Shown here in pieces: positions 1-11,500 of a stretch of 33,049 nucleotides of DNA (the stretch's first letter is position 1; each line of letters starts with the position of its first letter). Both the position numbers and the translations under genes were made by a program. The notes beneath the pieces are model-generated. The model was given only the letters and a program-made list of their open reading frames with translations, was not told the DNA's origin and ran no database searches. Source of the DNA: Azolla pinnata (lineage: Eukaryota > Streptophyta > Polypodiopsida > Salviniales > Salviniaceae); assembly GCA_037176905.1 (NCBI GenBank), contig JBBBWG010001149.1, positions 1 to 33,049 of the forward strand. Direction: 5' to 3'.

Positions 1-157
1 GTTGTTTACCTATCTAATCGTCACTTCAGCTATGTTTCTCTTTTACATTGTAATCTAGGATTCTAATGTGGATAACTTGAATGGTAAGAGAGGGCTTAAT
101 ATGTTGCACTCTGCTGTTTGGAGGTAAAGGTTCTGACTTCTTTTATTTGTATTTTAG

Positions 158-742
158 GCCTGAATAATATACTAGTTGCATATCCAGATAAGTCAGCATA
201 TGCCCTTTGTATTTTTTCCTTGGCTCTTGGACCAGGAATTGAACCAATAACCTTTGAAGGTCGAACAGAGGTATATACAATAAACATTAAATCCTCCTAT
301 TTTTGTCACTAAGAACTTCAGCTGAACATGTAATTATTTTGGGAGTTCATCCTAATGCTAGTGGAGCGAACTATATACATGATCAATTTGAACATGCTAG
401 TTTTCAAAATAGATATATATTTTCTGACAGGGGAAGATTGTGTCACCACGAGGTCCAGCGGATTTTGGGTGGGATCCAGTTTTCCAACCTGATGGATACA
501 ATCAGACGTGAGTCAGAAAATTTGTTTTAAGTAACCAAAAGGAGTTCATAAAACATGTGTTTTGTCCATATCTAGCAGAAAAGAACTTGAGAAGGATATT
601 TGACATATTTGTGTGTGTGTATATATATATATATAGATATGCCGAGATGCCCAAAACAGAGAAGAACAGGATTTCGCATCGGCGTAGAGCATTGGATAAG
701 CTCCGTGAACACTTGCGCCACAACTATTCGTCGACACACTAA
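158..742 (+). CDS. ITPA: Inosine triphosphate pyrophosphatase (ITPA/HAM1 family), 3' part only
   Basis: These are the last three exons of a house-cleaning enzyme that hydrolyses ITP, dITP and XTP to monophosphates, keeping deaminated purines out of nucleic acids. Exons are 158-270, 431-507 and 637-742 (TAA), with GT..AG introns and consistent phases; the first visible codon is split with an exon lying left of the window. The 98 or so visible residues contain family hallmarks: [49 protein letters not shown] and the ISHR motif that contacts the base. The N-terminal nucleotide-binding half is missing because the window starts inside an intron, not because the gene is broken. A possible AATAAA signal lies at 850-855. 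The identity is secure; only the C-terminal tail is unremarkable. Confidence 0.93.
611..635 (+). repeat. (TG)n(TA)n microsatellite touching a 3' splice site
   Basis: A GTGTGTGTGT run followed by an AT run ends at the acceptor AG (635-636) of the last ITPA intron, so the microsatellite occupies the place of the polypyrimidine tract. Confidence 0.85.
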
Positions 743-2559
743 ATTTGTCCTTGTTATGATGGAAAAAAGCTAACCATTTTTCTTCCCCTTTTTTGACATT
801 TTTAGTTCCTTAGTGGGACTATGTGCCATTCTTATTTCAGTATTCAGAGAATAAACAGGAAATACTGAAATCACATCATTTGCCTCTTCGTCGAAGTAAT
901 AATCATTAGTAGAAAATCACGATCATTTCGGAAGGATATATACACTTTACATCTAATAATATGTTACGAGGTCATGTAAAAGCATTAGTATAGTAATTTT
1001 CTGTGTTTAGACATGTGAAATCATCAAATGATCTTCAGATTTGTTAGCTTATGAAGAACAGTGATTTGATTACTATTTGAAGAGCACTACAATATTTGAA
1101 GAACAGTGATTTGAAGAACTGCGATTTGAAGAACACTACAATATTTCTATTTGGATTTGGTGCAATAGTTTCTGTCATCATGAATGTCACTCTATATGTT
1201 GAAGGGAGAATAAGCTGTAAGAGCATGGAATTCTTGCTGAAAGCGGTGACTAAAGCTACTTAGTACGTTGGATGACTGGAATTTTAGTTGTTCGTCGATT
1301 ATGTTGGTGTGACTAGCTCACTTTGATGGCCCACAAAAGAAATGTGAATCTGGGAACTCTTTGTTTGGGAAGAAAAGTTCTAAATTCTATATGACCTAAA
1401 AGAGTGTTTCTGGAACTGTTCCTAAAATGCATAGAATTGATGCAAGGAACTTATTTTGTAACACAAACCATGTACAATGGCTCCATCAATTTTCTTTGTC
1501 TCTAGCTTAAGTAGCCAATTTCAGACATGATGCTTCAGGCAAAGTTTTTAACAAATGGAGGGTAAACAATAATTCAAGTTTGACAAACGATTTGCATGTC
1601 AGTATCATGGCAACGGATTTTATCACTTTGAATTGGAAGTAACAAAATCAATCAATTGAAATGATCCGTTTGGATTTAGGGTTTTCAATATGTGGGGAAG
1701 GAATTGATTCCATAGAGGTTGTTTTCCCCACCTACAACAATGTTTCGGGGATCGAAGTCAATGAAATCATGCTTGAAACTAATACAGATGAAATAGGAAC
1801 AAGGACACAAGGGTTTATTGACTTTTTATTAATCTATCAATTTATCGATGTAGGCATCAAATGGTAATTTATGAATAATTGTGGAGATATTGAGGAATGA
1901 TATACTACTAGATATTTGATTTTAATGCAATAGTGTCGATGATCCTAACTGATGACGATATATATATATCGTTGAAATAATAGAGTTTGTGGACCCCAAA
2001 GCTTGATCTGAACAAGCAATATTGTCAACCTTTCTTGACAAAATGATGAGAAATTTGACATCCTTTTAGAGGTGTGATGATACGTACCGTAAGACAAAAT
2101 ATGTGTAGATCAGAATCGATACGTAGGAAGGATGCCAACAACATCATTCCCTTCATTCGCTTCAGACATCTGTATTTGACACCCATTTACAACTCCTTAG
2201 AGGCATGTGGACATAGGGCTGATTCCGATCCTTTATGGCTTTCTATTGGGCTAAAAGTCATACTCTTGGATCAGTACCACATGCAAGAACACATGTCTAT
2301 GTAAGTGATTATGTTCAACTTCGAGACTTTTCTTTTTTGTAATTTTAGTTTGATGCTCACAATTTTTTAGGAATTTCTTACCATGATCTAACCATATAAC
2401 TAGCTAATCTAGCCACAATTCTCGTGCAATTCCTGAAAGTTATCGCTTGAGGCCTACAAAATCAACGAAGCAGTTGCTCGACAAATCAATAAAGCCCGCA
2501 ACACAATAGTTAGACTGTAAACCTAACTAAAATCATAATCCATTAAGAAGCAATACGAA
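743..2559. other. Intergenic stretch without a recognisable gene
   Basis: AT-rich sequence after the ITPA stop. At 1052-1145 a unit containing GAAGAACAGTGATTTGA and CACTACAATATTT occurs twice, about 46 bp apart. Short open frames at 1661-1867 and 2074-2304 (+) show no family motif, no convincing splice partners and no codon bias. The ITPA 3' UTR occupies the first part. Confidence 0.6.
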
Positions 2560-2662
2560 TTGCGCATGCATTCGAGAATGTGGAGGAACGGGAGGAACAC
2601 GTTTAGCGATCGATATATTACCCCCCCCGTTTGCTTTTTTGTTTTGTTTTCCTCTAAATTCT

Positions 2663-2869
2663 GCATCGATTCCGCTACCAGCGAACACGCTCCGATTCGA
2701 AGGATTCAGCGGTTCCGATCAAATCGGGGCGAAATGCGGTGTCCATCGATCTACCCCGTTACTTTTTTTCCAGCCAAACCGATTCCGCATCGATCGATCG
2801 AGGAATCTGCTACCGGCGAACATGGTCTGATTCGAAGGAACTTTCGTGGTTGCGATCGAACCGATCGAA
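2663..2869 (+). repeat. Imperfect direct duplication upstream of the protease gene
   Basis: A block around 2663-2726 (GCATCGATTC.CGCTACCAGCGAACA..CTCCGATTCGAAGGA) recurs with changes around 2789-2869 (GCATCGAT..CTGCTACCGGCGAACA..TCTGATTCGAAGGA). Both lie in one reading frame of an open frame at 2560-3090. In that frame they read DSATSEH.PIRR and ESATGEH.LIRR. I see no protein family, so I list a repeat and not a gene. Confidence 0.6.
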
Positions 2870-3206
2870 CGATGAGGCGGTGGATATGGGATCGGGAATC
2901 TGGAGCGGAGAAAATTTCCCAAAGATTTTTGGTGGGGCGATCTGATCAGAAACAGAAATGCATGATCCATGATGAACTAGAAACAATTGAAATCTCAATT
3001 TTGGAACCACACGCGCTTTGCTTCTTTTTCTTCATTTTGGGCGGTTTTCGTGCTCCAAATTATTGCTCTGCAAACACACAGAACACGTGAGGATTGCAGA
3101 GAAGAAGCACGGCGATGGCGATGGCGAGGAAACGCAGACGGAGCTGCAGAAGAACTGTAGCCATGGCTCGGTAACACTGCTCCATTGTTCTGTGCTCTGT
3201 CTGGTG

Positions 3207-3208
<2 letters not shown>

Positions 3209-3245
<37 letters not shown>
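3209..3245 (+). repeat. (GATA)9 microsatellite in the protease leader region
   Basis: Nine uninterrupted GATA units about 155 bp upstream of the protease start codon, in the promoter or 5' UTR. Confidence 0.95.
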
Positions 3246-3400
3246 GTATCCCCCATGGCTTCTCTGTGAAGAAAAGAAAGACAGAAAGAAAACCCTAGGG
3301 AGCTGTATCCCTTTGCCCTACCTGCACGCCAAGTTGAGGAAAGCGGGATCTTCCCTTCCAAGCGACGCATTCTGAGCCCAAAGGAAGGAATCAAAGAAAG

Positions 3401-6400
3401 ATGGGTTGTATAAAATCGGTCCCCCTGGGTCTCCTTCTGGTGATGCAGCTGCAACTACTAGTCATAGCAGCAGCTCTACCTGCAAGATCTTCAGAATCTT
3501 CTTCAGAATCTTCTTCATTGAAAGAGCAGGGGGGTGTCTTGCCTTACGCCCCGGAAGATGCGGAGTCGGAGACCCGGGCCTTTGCCCTGTTCGAGTCCTG
3601 GAACCTCAAGCACGGGAAGAATTACGGCGCCCGCAACGGGGGCGATGCCGAGAAGCAGAGGAGATTCCGAATCTTCCGCGAGAATCTCGAGCGGATCCAC
3701 CGGCACAACAGCCGCGGGACCTCGTCCTTCACGCTCGGCCTGACGAGGTTCGCCGATCTGACGAACGAGGAGTTCAGGAGCTCCGGCTACTTCGGAGCTC
3801 GCGGGCGGGAGAATCGGCCGGAGGCGCTCATCAGCAGGAGGAGGAATTCCACCGCCTCTGTTGCGTCGAAGAAGCTTCGTGCTTGCGATGCATCGGAGCT
3901 CGATGAATCGTTCGACTGGAGAGACAGCGATGCCGTCGTCGGCGTCAAGGATCAGGGCAGCTGCGGTACGTCCATCTCTTTCTCTCTTCCTTCCTTCAAT
4001 TCGTACCCCTTCATCGCGAGCTGAACCCTAAAACTGCCACAATCAAACTATGGATTCAAAGACCCATTCTGACAGTATCCATTAGTACATAAGGAGCTCG
4101 GCTATCGGAAGCTCAATTGTCTGTCAAGAGATATGGTTTAATCCATGAACGAAAAGCTCGACTATCTTCTGTCAAGAGATTTGGTTTAATCCATGAACGA
4201 AAAGCTCGACTATCTTCTGTCAAGAGATAGGGTTTAATCCATGAATGAAAGAGCTTGACTATCTGTCAAGAGCTAGGGTTTACTCCATGAATGAAAGAGC
4301 TTGACTATCTCTCAAGAGGCAGGGTTTAATCCATGAATGACAGCTGGACTATCTCTCAAGAGATAGGGTTTGATCCATGAATGAAAGCTTGACTATCTGT
4401 CAAGAGATATGAGTTTAATCCATGAATGGCAGCTTGATTATCTCTCAAGGGACAGGGTTTACTCCATGAAATAAGCGTACTGAAGGCTTGACTAGCTGTA
4501 ATCTTGAGCTCAACTGCCTGCCGAGAGATATGGTTTCATCATCCATGAAATGAAAGCTTGATTATCTGTAAGAGATTGATGGTTTACACCATGAAAGAAG
4601 TGCCCTGAAAGCTTTTTGTCTGTCTGTCAAGATATAGATGATTCGCTCCATGAAAGGAGTGTACTGAAAGCTCAACTATATGTGACAGATATAGGGCTTA
4701 CTCCATGAAAGGAGTGTACCGAAACCCGGAATACCTGTCTGAGAGATGATTAGGTCTCTTCCCATTAGGATTGAAGCTTGACTATCTGTAAGAGATATGG
4801 TTTGCTCCACGGAAGAAGTTTTGCCAGATTTATCAAATCTTGCCCTAACCAGTGGAAGCAGGAACCCAAAGGCCCATTTACTTACATCAAGAACTAGCTA
4901 GCTATCTGTTGTCTTGCATTTTACATATGTTGGCATTGTCTTGCCTTAGTTCTAACGCAAAGACCCTTTTTATACTAGTTATATGTTAAGAAGTATGATT
5001 TGCCCCATGAAAGAAGTGTTGGCATTATCTGTCCATATCATATCATCCACCCCTACCACATGCAAAAGAGGATATAGATGCGAAATGACCAATGGTGCAA
5101 ATTGTGTTGGAACCATGGAAGATTGAGACTAGGATTCAAATACCTTTACTCCATGAAACAAGTGTTGGCATCATCCACCGAGTCTTTGCCTGGTACTGAA
5201 TTTGCTGGACTTCGATACATATCAAGTATTGTCCATATCTACGCAATCGTCTACTCTTACAACATGTCCATGATGCCTGAGAGGATATGGGCTGTGAAAT
5301 AAGAGATGGCGCAGAATTGGTAGGAACCTTCGAAGTTTGGAAATAAGAGTGTACAGTAGAAAAGAAATGGGAGGAACAATAGAAGATCCAAATTATGATC
5401 CAAGAAATGTATGAGAAAAGCAGTGTAACGAGTTTGCTTATCTTCTTGTTGACAGGTAGCTGTTGGGCATTTGCTTCAGTTGCTACCATTGAAAGCGCGA
5501 ATGCGATTGCTACAGGAACACTTGTTAGCTTATCAGAGCAGGAGCTAGTGAGCTGTGATTCCACAAATTACGGTTGTGATGGAGGTTGGATGGACTATGC
5601 TTTCCAGTGGGTCATAGACAATGGCGGGATCGACTCTGAGGAAGATTATCCATACACCAGCACGAACGGCCGAGCTGCAAGTTGCTTATCATCTAAGGTG
5701 CAGCAGAATCGGACACTTCAGCAAAAATCTAATCCATCTTGATAGATCATTCTGTTTCTGTGCTTTTCTACTGATTCATGCCTCCACACAAACATCATCT
5801 TGATCATTCTGTTTCTGCGCTTTTCTACTGATTCATGCCTCCACCCAAACACCATCTTGATCATTCTGTTTCCGTGCTTTTCTACTGATTCATGCCTTCA
5901 CACAAACATCATCTTGATCACTCTGTTTCTGTGCTTTTCTACTCATTCATGCCTGCATACAAACATCATCTTGCACTCTTTAACTCGAGGCGGATTCATC
6001 GACTCTTTCTTTCAGCTTAGCAACATCGTTGCATCGCTCGACAGCTATGTGGATGTGGATTCCTATGACGAGTCAGCATTGCTCTGTGCGGTTGCATCTC
6101 AACCAGTTACAGTTGCACTCAATGGTGATGCTTATGATTTCCAACTCTACTCAGGGGTAAGCTCAAGCACCTGTGTTTATATGGTTAGACCCCTAGAGCT
6201 TAAGACCTAGACAACACCACAAACCTTCAATCTCAGAATCCCCACACACATTCTAGCCACATGGTAGACCACGGATCATGCACCTAGAACCCAAGATCCT
6301 GAAGCCCTACACCAAAATCTACACCAAACACTAGATACCTGTTATAGCCCAGTGCGAGGAGTTTGAGTCGGTTGCTTTGGGCATTGTGCAGGGAGTCTAT

Positions 6401-7487
6401 GATGGGAGCTGCAGTGATGGTATCAACGACCTCGATCATGCCATTGTGGTGATCGGATGGGGCGTGAGTTCTAGCAATGTGGAGTATTGGATTGCAAAGA
6501 ACTCATGGGGAACCTCATGGGGGCTAGAGGGATACATCTACTTGGTGAGGGGGACAGGGCTAACTCGAGGAATCTGTGGAATATACTCATTGCCATCATA
6601 CCCAGTTTCAGCAGCTAGTTCTTCATCACCGCCGCCGCCACCTCCTCCATACACACCCCCACCCCCACCTTCACCTCCTCCTCCGCCTTCTCCACCGCCT
6701 CCACCACCATCTCCGCCTCCACCTCCTTCACCACCGCCTCCTCCACCTTCTCCCCCTCCACCTCCTCCACCTCCCCATTCCTCTGAGCAGTGTGATGATT
6801 GGACCTCGTGCCCCTCCGGACAGACTTGCTGCTGCCTCCTCGAGATCTCTTCATATTGCTTCAGCTGGGGATGCTGCTCCTATGAGAACGCTGTGTGCTG
6901 CGATGACCATCGCAGCTGCTGCCCACACAACTACCCGATCTGCGACACACGATCTGGCTATTGCTTCAAGGTAAAAAAAAAAACACTGATAAAAAAAAGG
7001 AAGTCGTTAACAATGTAGCTGTGAATTGCTTCTTTTCTTTTTACTGTTAGAATCAGGGTCTACTTGGGATGATATAGCTTATGGAGGAAGTTGATGATTT
7101 TTCGTTTTGGGTTCAAGGGATTTTAACTAGTGATGCATGGATATACTTGGTATGGATAATCATATTTTGATGCGTGGGATGCATAATTTGCATCATTTAG
7201 AATTCAGCACATGAAATCTGTTTTATGGATGCAGTTTAAAAGGCTTGGACGCTTCAGTATATGAGTAGGTGTATCAAGGTTTTGGAATTGTTAGGGTTTC
7301 AGGTTTAGGGTTTAGAATATGATCAGAGAAAACCTGTTTATGTTCTGTTTGGGTTTCTTCTGTTTGGTTCCAGGACTCTTCCTCCTTGAGCTCGCATCCT
7401 TTAGCAGGCGTTCCCATGACTCCTCGCAAACCAGCATTTGTTCGTGATGGTGCACCCACCTTCGATGATATCCTTGCCCTCGAATGA
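3401..7487 (+). CDS. Papain-like cysteine protease with C-terminal granulin domain (RD21 type)
   Basis: Secreted or vacuolar C1A protease made as a zymogen. Exons: 3401-3965, 5456-5697, 6016-6156, 6392-6970, 7374-7487; 546 residues, phases consistent. Signal peptide about 1-26; I29 inhibitor region about 60-125 with a full ERFNIN pattern (E84, R88, F89, F92, N95, I99, N103). The mature domain starts near 166 at DESFDWRD. Catalytic set: Q185, C191 (GSCGSCWAF, spanning the exon 1/2 junction), H332 ([11 protein letters not shown]), N353 (NSWG). [11 protein letters not shown] linker covers about 396-445; a granulin domain with paired cysteines (TCCC, GCC, VCC, SCC) covers about 448-509. Exons 1-4 are secure. 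The short last exon (37 residues, contains TPRKPAF, ends FDDILALE) is inferred from phase and its acceptor; an alternative acceptor near 7234 would give a nine-residue tail. RD21-type proteases act in senescence and stress proteolysis. Confidence 0.93.
4094..4830 (+). repeat. Minisatellite array of roughly 48-55 bp units in protease intron 1
   Basis: At least twelve head-to-tail copies of a unit with the core TCAAGAGATA(T/G)GGTTT, then A.TCCATGAA, then GCT(T/C)GACTATCT. Copies near 4110-4260 are nearly identical; they become more divergent and longer towards 4830. Isolated remnants of the CCATGAAA.AAGTGTTGGCAT variant recur at about 5007-5030 and 5148-5175. Confidence 0.9.
5741..5975 (+). repeat. 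57-bp minisatellite, four copies, in protease intron 2
   Basis: The motif TCTGTTTCTG (or its one-base variants) starts at 5751, 5808, 5865 and 5922, an exact 57-bp period. Units share TTTTCTACT.ATTCATGCCT and ACAAACATCATCTTGA. Because 57 is a multiple of three the array reads as one open frame, which produces a spurious repetitive ORF at 5800-6210. Confidence 0.93.
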
Positions 7488-8570
7488 ACAGAAAATTATT
7501 TCCGCGAATTCGTTTAATTTGAGAGACGGAAGCTTGTCTCAATTCATGACAATTGTGGGTATTTTTCTTCCTAGAATTCATATTGTTGAATAAGTCTGAC
7601 CAGCATTTCTGAAGAAATCTTGTTATGTCTCCTTCCTACCTATTATGTACAAATATAATCCATCCAAAGACCTAAATGTAGGAGCTAAAGGTTTTATTAT
7701 CTTCTTAGATTATATTTTTATTATCAACCACCATTTGTGCTTGGAATGCCCCCAGCATTCGGTAGGGAAGAAAGACATGGGCCAGAAGGGATCTACCAAA
7801 GAAAACATGCTCGCAGATATCAAAGGAAATCAGGTTAAACGAAGTGCAATAAAGACACAAACGCTAAGCTCCCTGATTTGTGACCTGAATGTGTTTAATG
7901 AGTTTTGTTTGAGATGATTTGCAAGCATTTGCTGCATAAATATATATGATGTACGTGTGGATAAGGAGACCAAACCTGAGATTTTTGAAGGACTAGCCTG
8001 ACCAAGGACACGAGTGCTCATATTTCAATGCACATTTAGGTCATTTTTGCCCCAAAAGACTGGATGCAAATGCTTGCTACATTCAGACAGCATCCGCAAC
8101 AATTCAGTCAATCCTGATTGAGCACATCTGCATGTCAAATGCGCACAATCCATCTGAAGACAGCTATACCAAGTCTCTGCAATCAACAAAGTTTTCCAAA
8201 TATATCAATAAAATATAATTTGCGTAGGAATAGCGTCTATGCACGACGTGACCCAAATCTTAGCTATTACTATTTTGACTAACCAGAATGACTTGCTGCT
8301 TCCGATTGCCCTGGCTTTTTGTTATCTTCCACATACAACAAAATATCAAAACAAGTTTACAAAAAGCAAACTATGTGAATGCTTCACATTAGATTGATAG
8401 TATGTCAAATGTTACGCCCTCGGGACATGCATACATGCTTATGGTCCCCAGAGTATATTGCGGACCATATCATCACATTTTACATATCAAACTATACTTG
8501 AGTCGCCTACTTATTTGTACAAATAAATACAATATATCAGGGAATGGGATCATCACGTCATCAAGAAGCC
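7488..8570. other. Convergent intergenic region, no gene seen
   Basis: Holds the 3' flanks of the protease gene (+) and the DUF2301 gene (-). A 90-codon open frame at 7645-7917 (+) has no recognisable motif. AT-rich; no repeat longer than a few units was noticed. Confidence 0.6.
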
Positions 8571-11500
8571 TCATTCCTTCCCTACTTCACCACGCTCCGT
8601 TTGCAATCGCATGAGAAAAGATTCCTTTTCTTCCTCGGGAAGTGCATTGAACATAAATATTGATTTGTCTCCAAGATCATCCTGTCGATCAAACAAGGAA
8701 TCAGAATGAAAATTCAAGAGAAACATTAAATGATTATAAATACACTTAGATGTCACTGTATAGTAAGTCTCTAAACAACTAAATAAAAAAGAAACTCCCT
8801 TCCTAACACAGATTGGCCATAACTTTAAGTAAAATATTTGGTGCTCCACAGAATAATGAAAGTTGTGCCATGGGAAGTGTCACATTGTTGACGAACATTA
8901 TATCCTGCAGTTAATGGATAGTAAGAAGGAATCCTGGTACATTGCAGAGAATTGTTTTGGATTGTATCATCACGATGATCAAAGAACTTTTTCCAACCAG
9001 CAGATGTCCAGACAAATATCCTTGCATCTAATTGAAAGGCATTTCACATCCACCGATATAGTGTGAACATAGCCATAAAAACCACCCCTATACCTGAGAT
9101 TCATCTATATCCCCTTATGCTTTGGGCTTTTGAGGTCCATTGGTTGTCCATCTTGCAGGTTGCAATCAGTCAGAATGATCTCGCCTCCTAAAATCCCTTT
9201 CTCATGCCTCTTCCAAGCTGAGGTACCCCCTTCCTAGAAGATAAAATATTGAACTCAATGGTACCCCCCTGCTTCCCATACACAAAGACAGGGATGCCTA
9301 GTATGCTCTTTTCCACTCCTTAACAGCCTTAATACATTACAATCACAACCACTACCACTGAACAATTTGGCATTAAAAACTCTAGAATTAGCCATTACTG
9401 AAGGCTCTTCCACCAATTACATTACATTTTTTTCTGACCACAGAACATATGTAACAGCATAAACACCATGAGAATTGCAAAATTTTTCAAAGACTGGTAT
9501 AGAAAACTATGCAAAATTCATATAGTTGTGAAACAAGTTAGAACATTTACTTTGTAGAATAATTTCAAAAACATGTTCCTAGCTAATCAAAAGTGCATAC
9601 TATTAACAAACAGGCATAAATAGAAACTAGAAGAAATGAGCTATACCTTGATTGGTTGTGTGAATTTTCTAGCAGTAAATATGATGAACAGTGAGATCCA
9701 AACCAGTAGCAAGAGAAGTTCAGCATTTCCATCTGACAACCCTGACTGTGATCAATTCATGTACCAGAGACAGCACAAAATTACCTTCAGTATTCTTAAG
9801 TGCATGGAAGATTGACCTCAAATAACATTTCAATTAATTCTGTGTTTGCTGCCAACATAATTACAGGTCACGCCTAGAGAAATCAATGAGAACATAAATC
9901 AACTGAAAAACGATATGATGTAATCTAAAAATGTGAACTTTAGTATGCTAAAATACCACTACTTCCATTATCACCACTACTATTACTATCTATAGAAAAG
10001 GAGGAATTTTCCAATTTCAACATTTAGCAGTGCTCCATCATGAACATCCATCAACTCAGTAAGAGTCTCTACCAAGAAAATCAAGGTTTCTCTAAGAAGC
10101 CTTAGGCTCATGCTCTCTGAGGCGTACCACATTTTACACACCAATTGAAAAGTTAGGTGAAAATATGATCCAAGTATGATGGACGTAGCCAAACCAATAA
10201 GTTCATAAAGGTGGATCTATTCTGTTTTGCATATAAAACTTTGCCAGGTTATAGTGAAGCTCAATATGTCATAAAGGTCAATATGGAATCATCTATCTTT
10301 GAGGGCCTAGGAAACACACGAAAAATTGGATCAGGTCTCTGGTTTAAACAGAACTTTGTCTTCCCACTAACTTTAGTGATTTCATTTAACACCATGAGCC
10401 TGGGCTATAGGTTGCAACAAATAATGTAGAAGCATCTGTGCATATCAATCATTCACAGGGTACCTTAATTCGATGTTTCTCCAGATCTAGTCTCAAATGT
10501 TTCTGGCAAGAAATTTACAAGCCACCAACATTTTCAAGAAATGAACAAGTTTCTACTCAGTTTTCAACTCCCAGCTTGCCTCCATACAGCTTCATCATTC
10601 TAAAATGAACATGTTTCCTTGTTCTTTTACATATTCAAATACAACACGATATACCAAACAAACAAACAATAGATTTTCCTTTCCCTTCATTAAATGAATG
10701 TGCTAAATAAAATACCAGATGTCCCAGAAGAAGAGATGGGATGACAAAGACCAAAACTGCAGCTTCTAATTTTCCATAGCATAGCCCTGTATATATTAAA
10801 ATTGAATTAATCAGTAAATCTGCATCCAGCCCCCACACTGATCTGTAAGGATTTAAAATATTCTAATAGACAAGAAACCTGGCCACAAAGCTACAAATTA
10901 TAACACATGCTATTACCGAAATTTGAAATCCCACTCAGTCATTGGCACATACTTTTGTACAAACGTATCTCACAGAAGCAACACACCCATTATGAAAATT
11001 ATTGAAGATAATATTTAACATTCCCATTCTTTAATTGATTGATGACGTGAAACGTAGTCGACCACCATCATCTACAGCCTAAGTGTGTTGACAAACAAGC
11101 AGATATGAAAGATATAATGTAATCGATTTTGCAAAATCCATTATCATCCTTTGCAATCTGCCTCCATCATGATCAACATTATCGGTCAAATCTTGTTACA
11201 ATCGTTCACTAAGCTTACTTATGTTCATTTGCATACCACAGTGATGGAATGTGCTAAATACATACGTACTTCACTGCAGTTACAACATCCATCCATTTGT
11301 TTTCTTACTTAAATATATTTAAGCACGTTATGTTGAATGTCATCAAAGGATGGACTTATACCCTAAAGGTAAAAGAAGGGATAGGTTAGGTCACCCTAAA
11401 GTTACCTTGGCAAAACGTTACCGAGTAAATAATTACCCTGGCTCACCACCAGGGGGACAGTGCACTAGTGTAGGTAGAATTCTAAGAGCTCGCACATGCA

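Noticed and set aside
4094..4830. CRISPR-like array
   Set aside because: Units are contiguous and diverged with no unique spacers, inside a plant intron; this is a minisatellite.
5800..6210. 136-codon repetitive open frame (+)
   Set aside because: It is created by the 57-bp minisatellite in the intron plus exon 3 of the protease; the repeated part is spliced out.
6576..6974. Histidine/leucine-rich open frame (+) and glutamate/valine-rich frame (-, 6615-6854)
   Set aside because: Both are alternative-frame readings of the proline linker and granulin exon.
8863..9066. 67-codon open frame (+)
   Set aside because: Lies in a DUF2301 intron on the opposite strand with no coding features.
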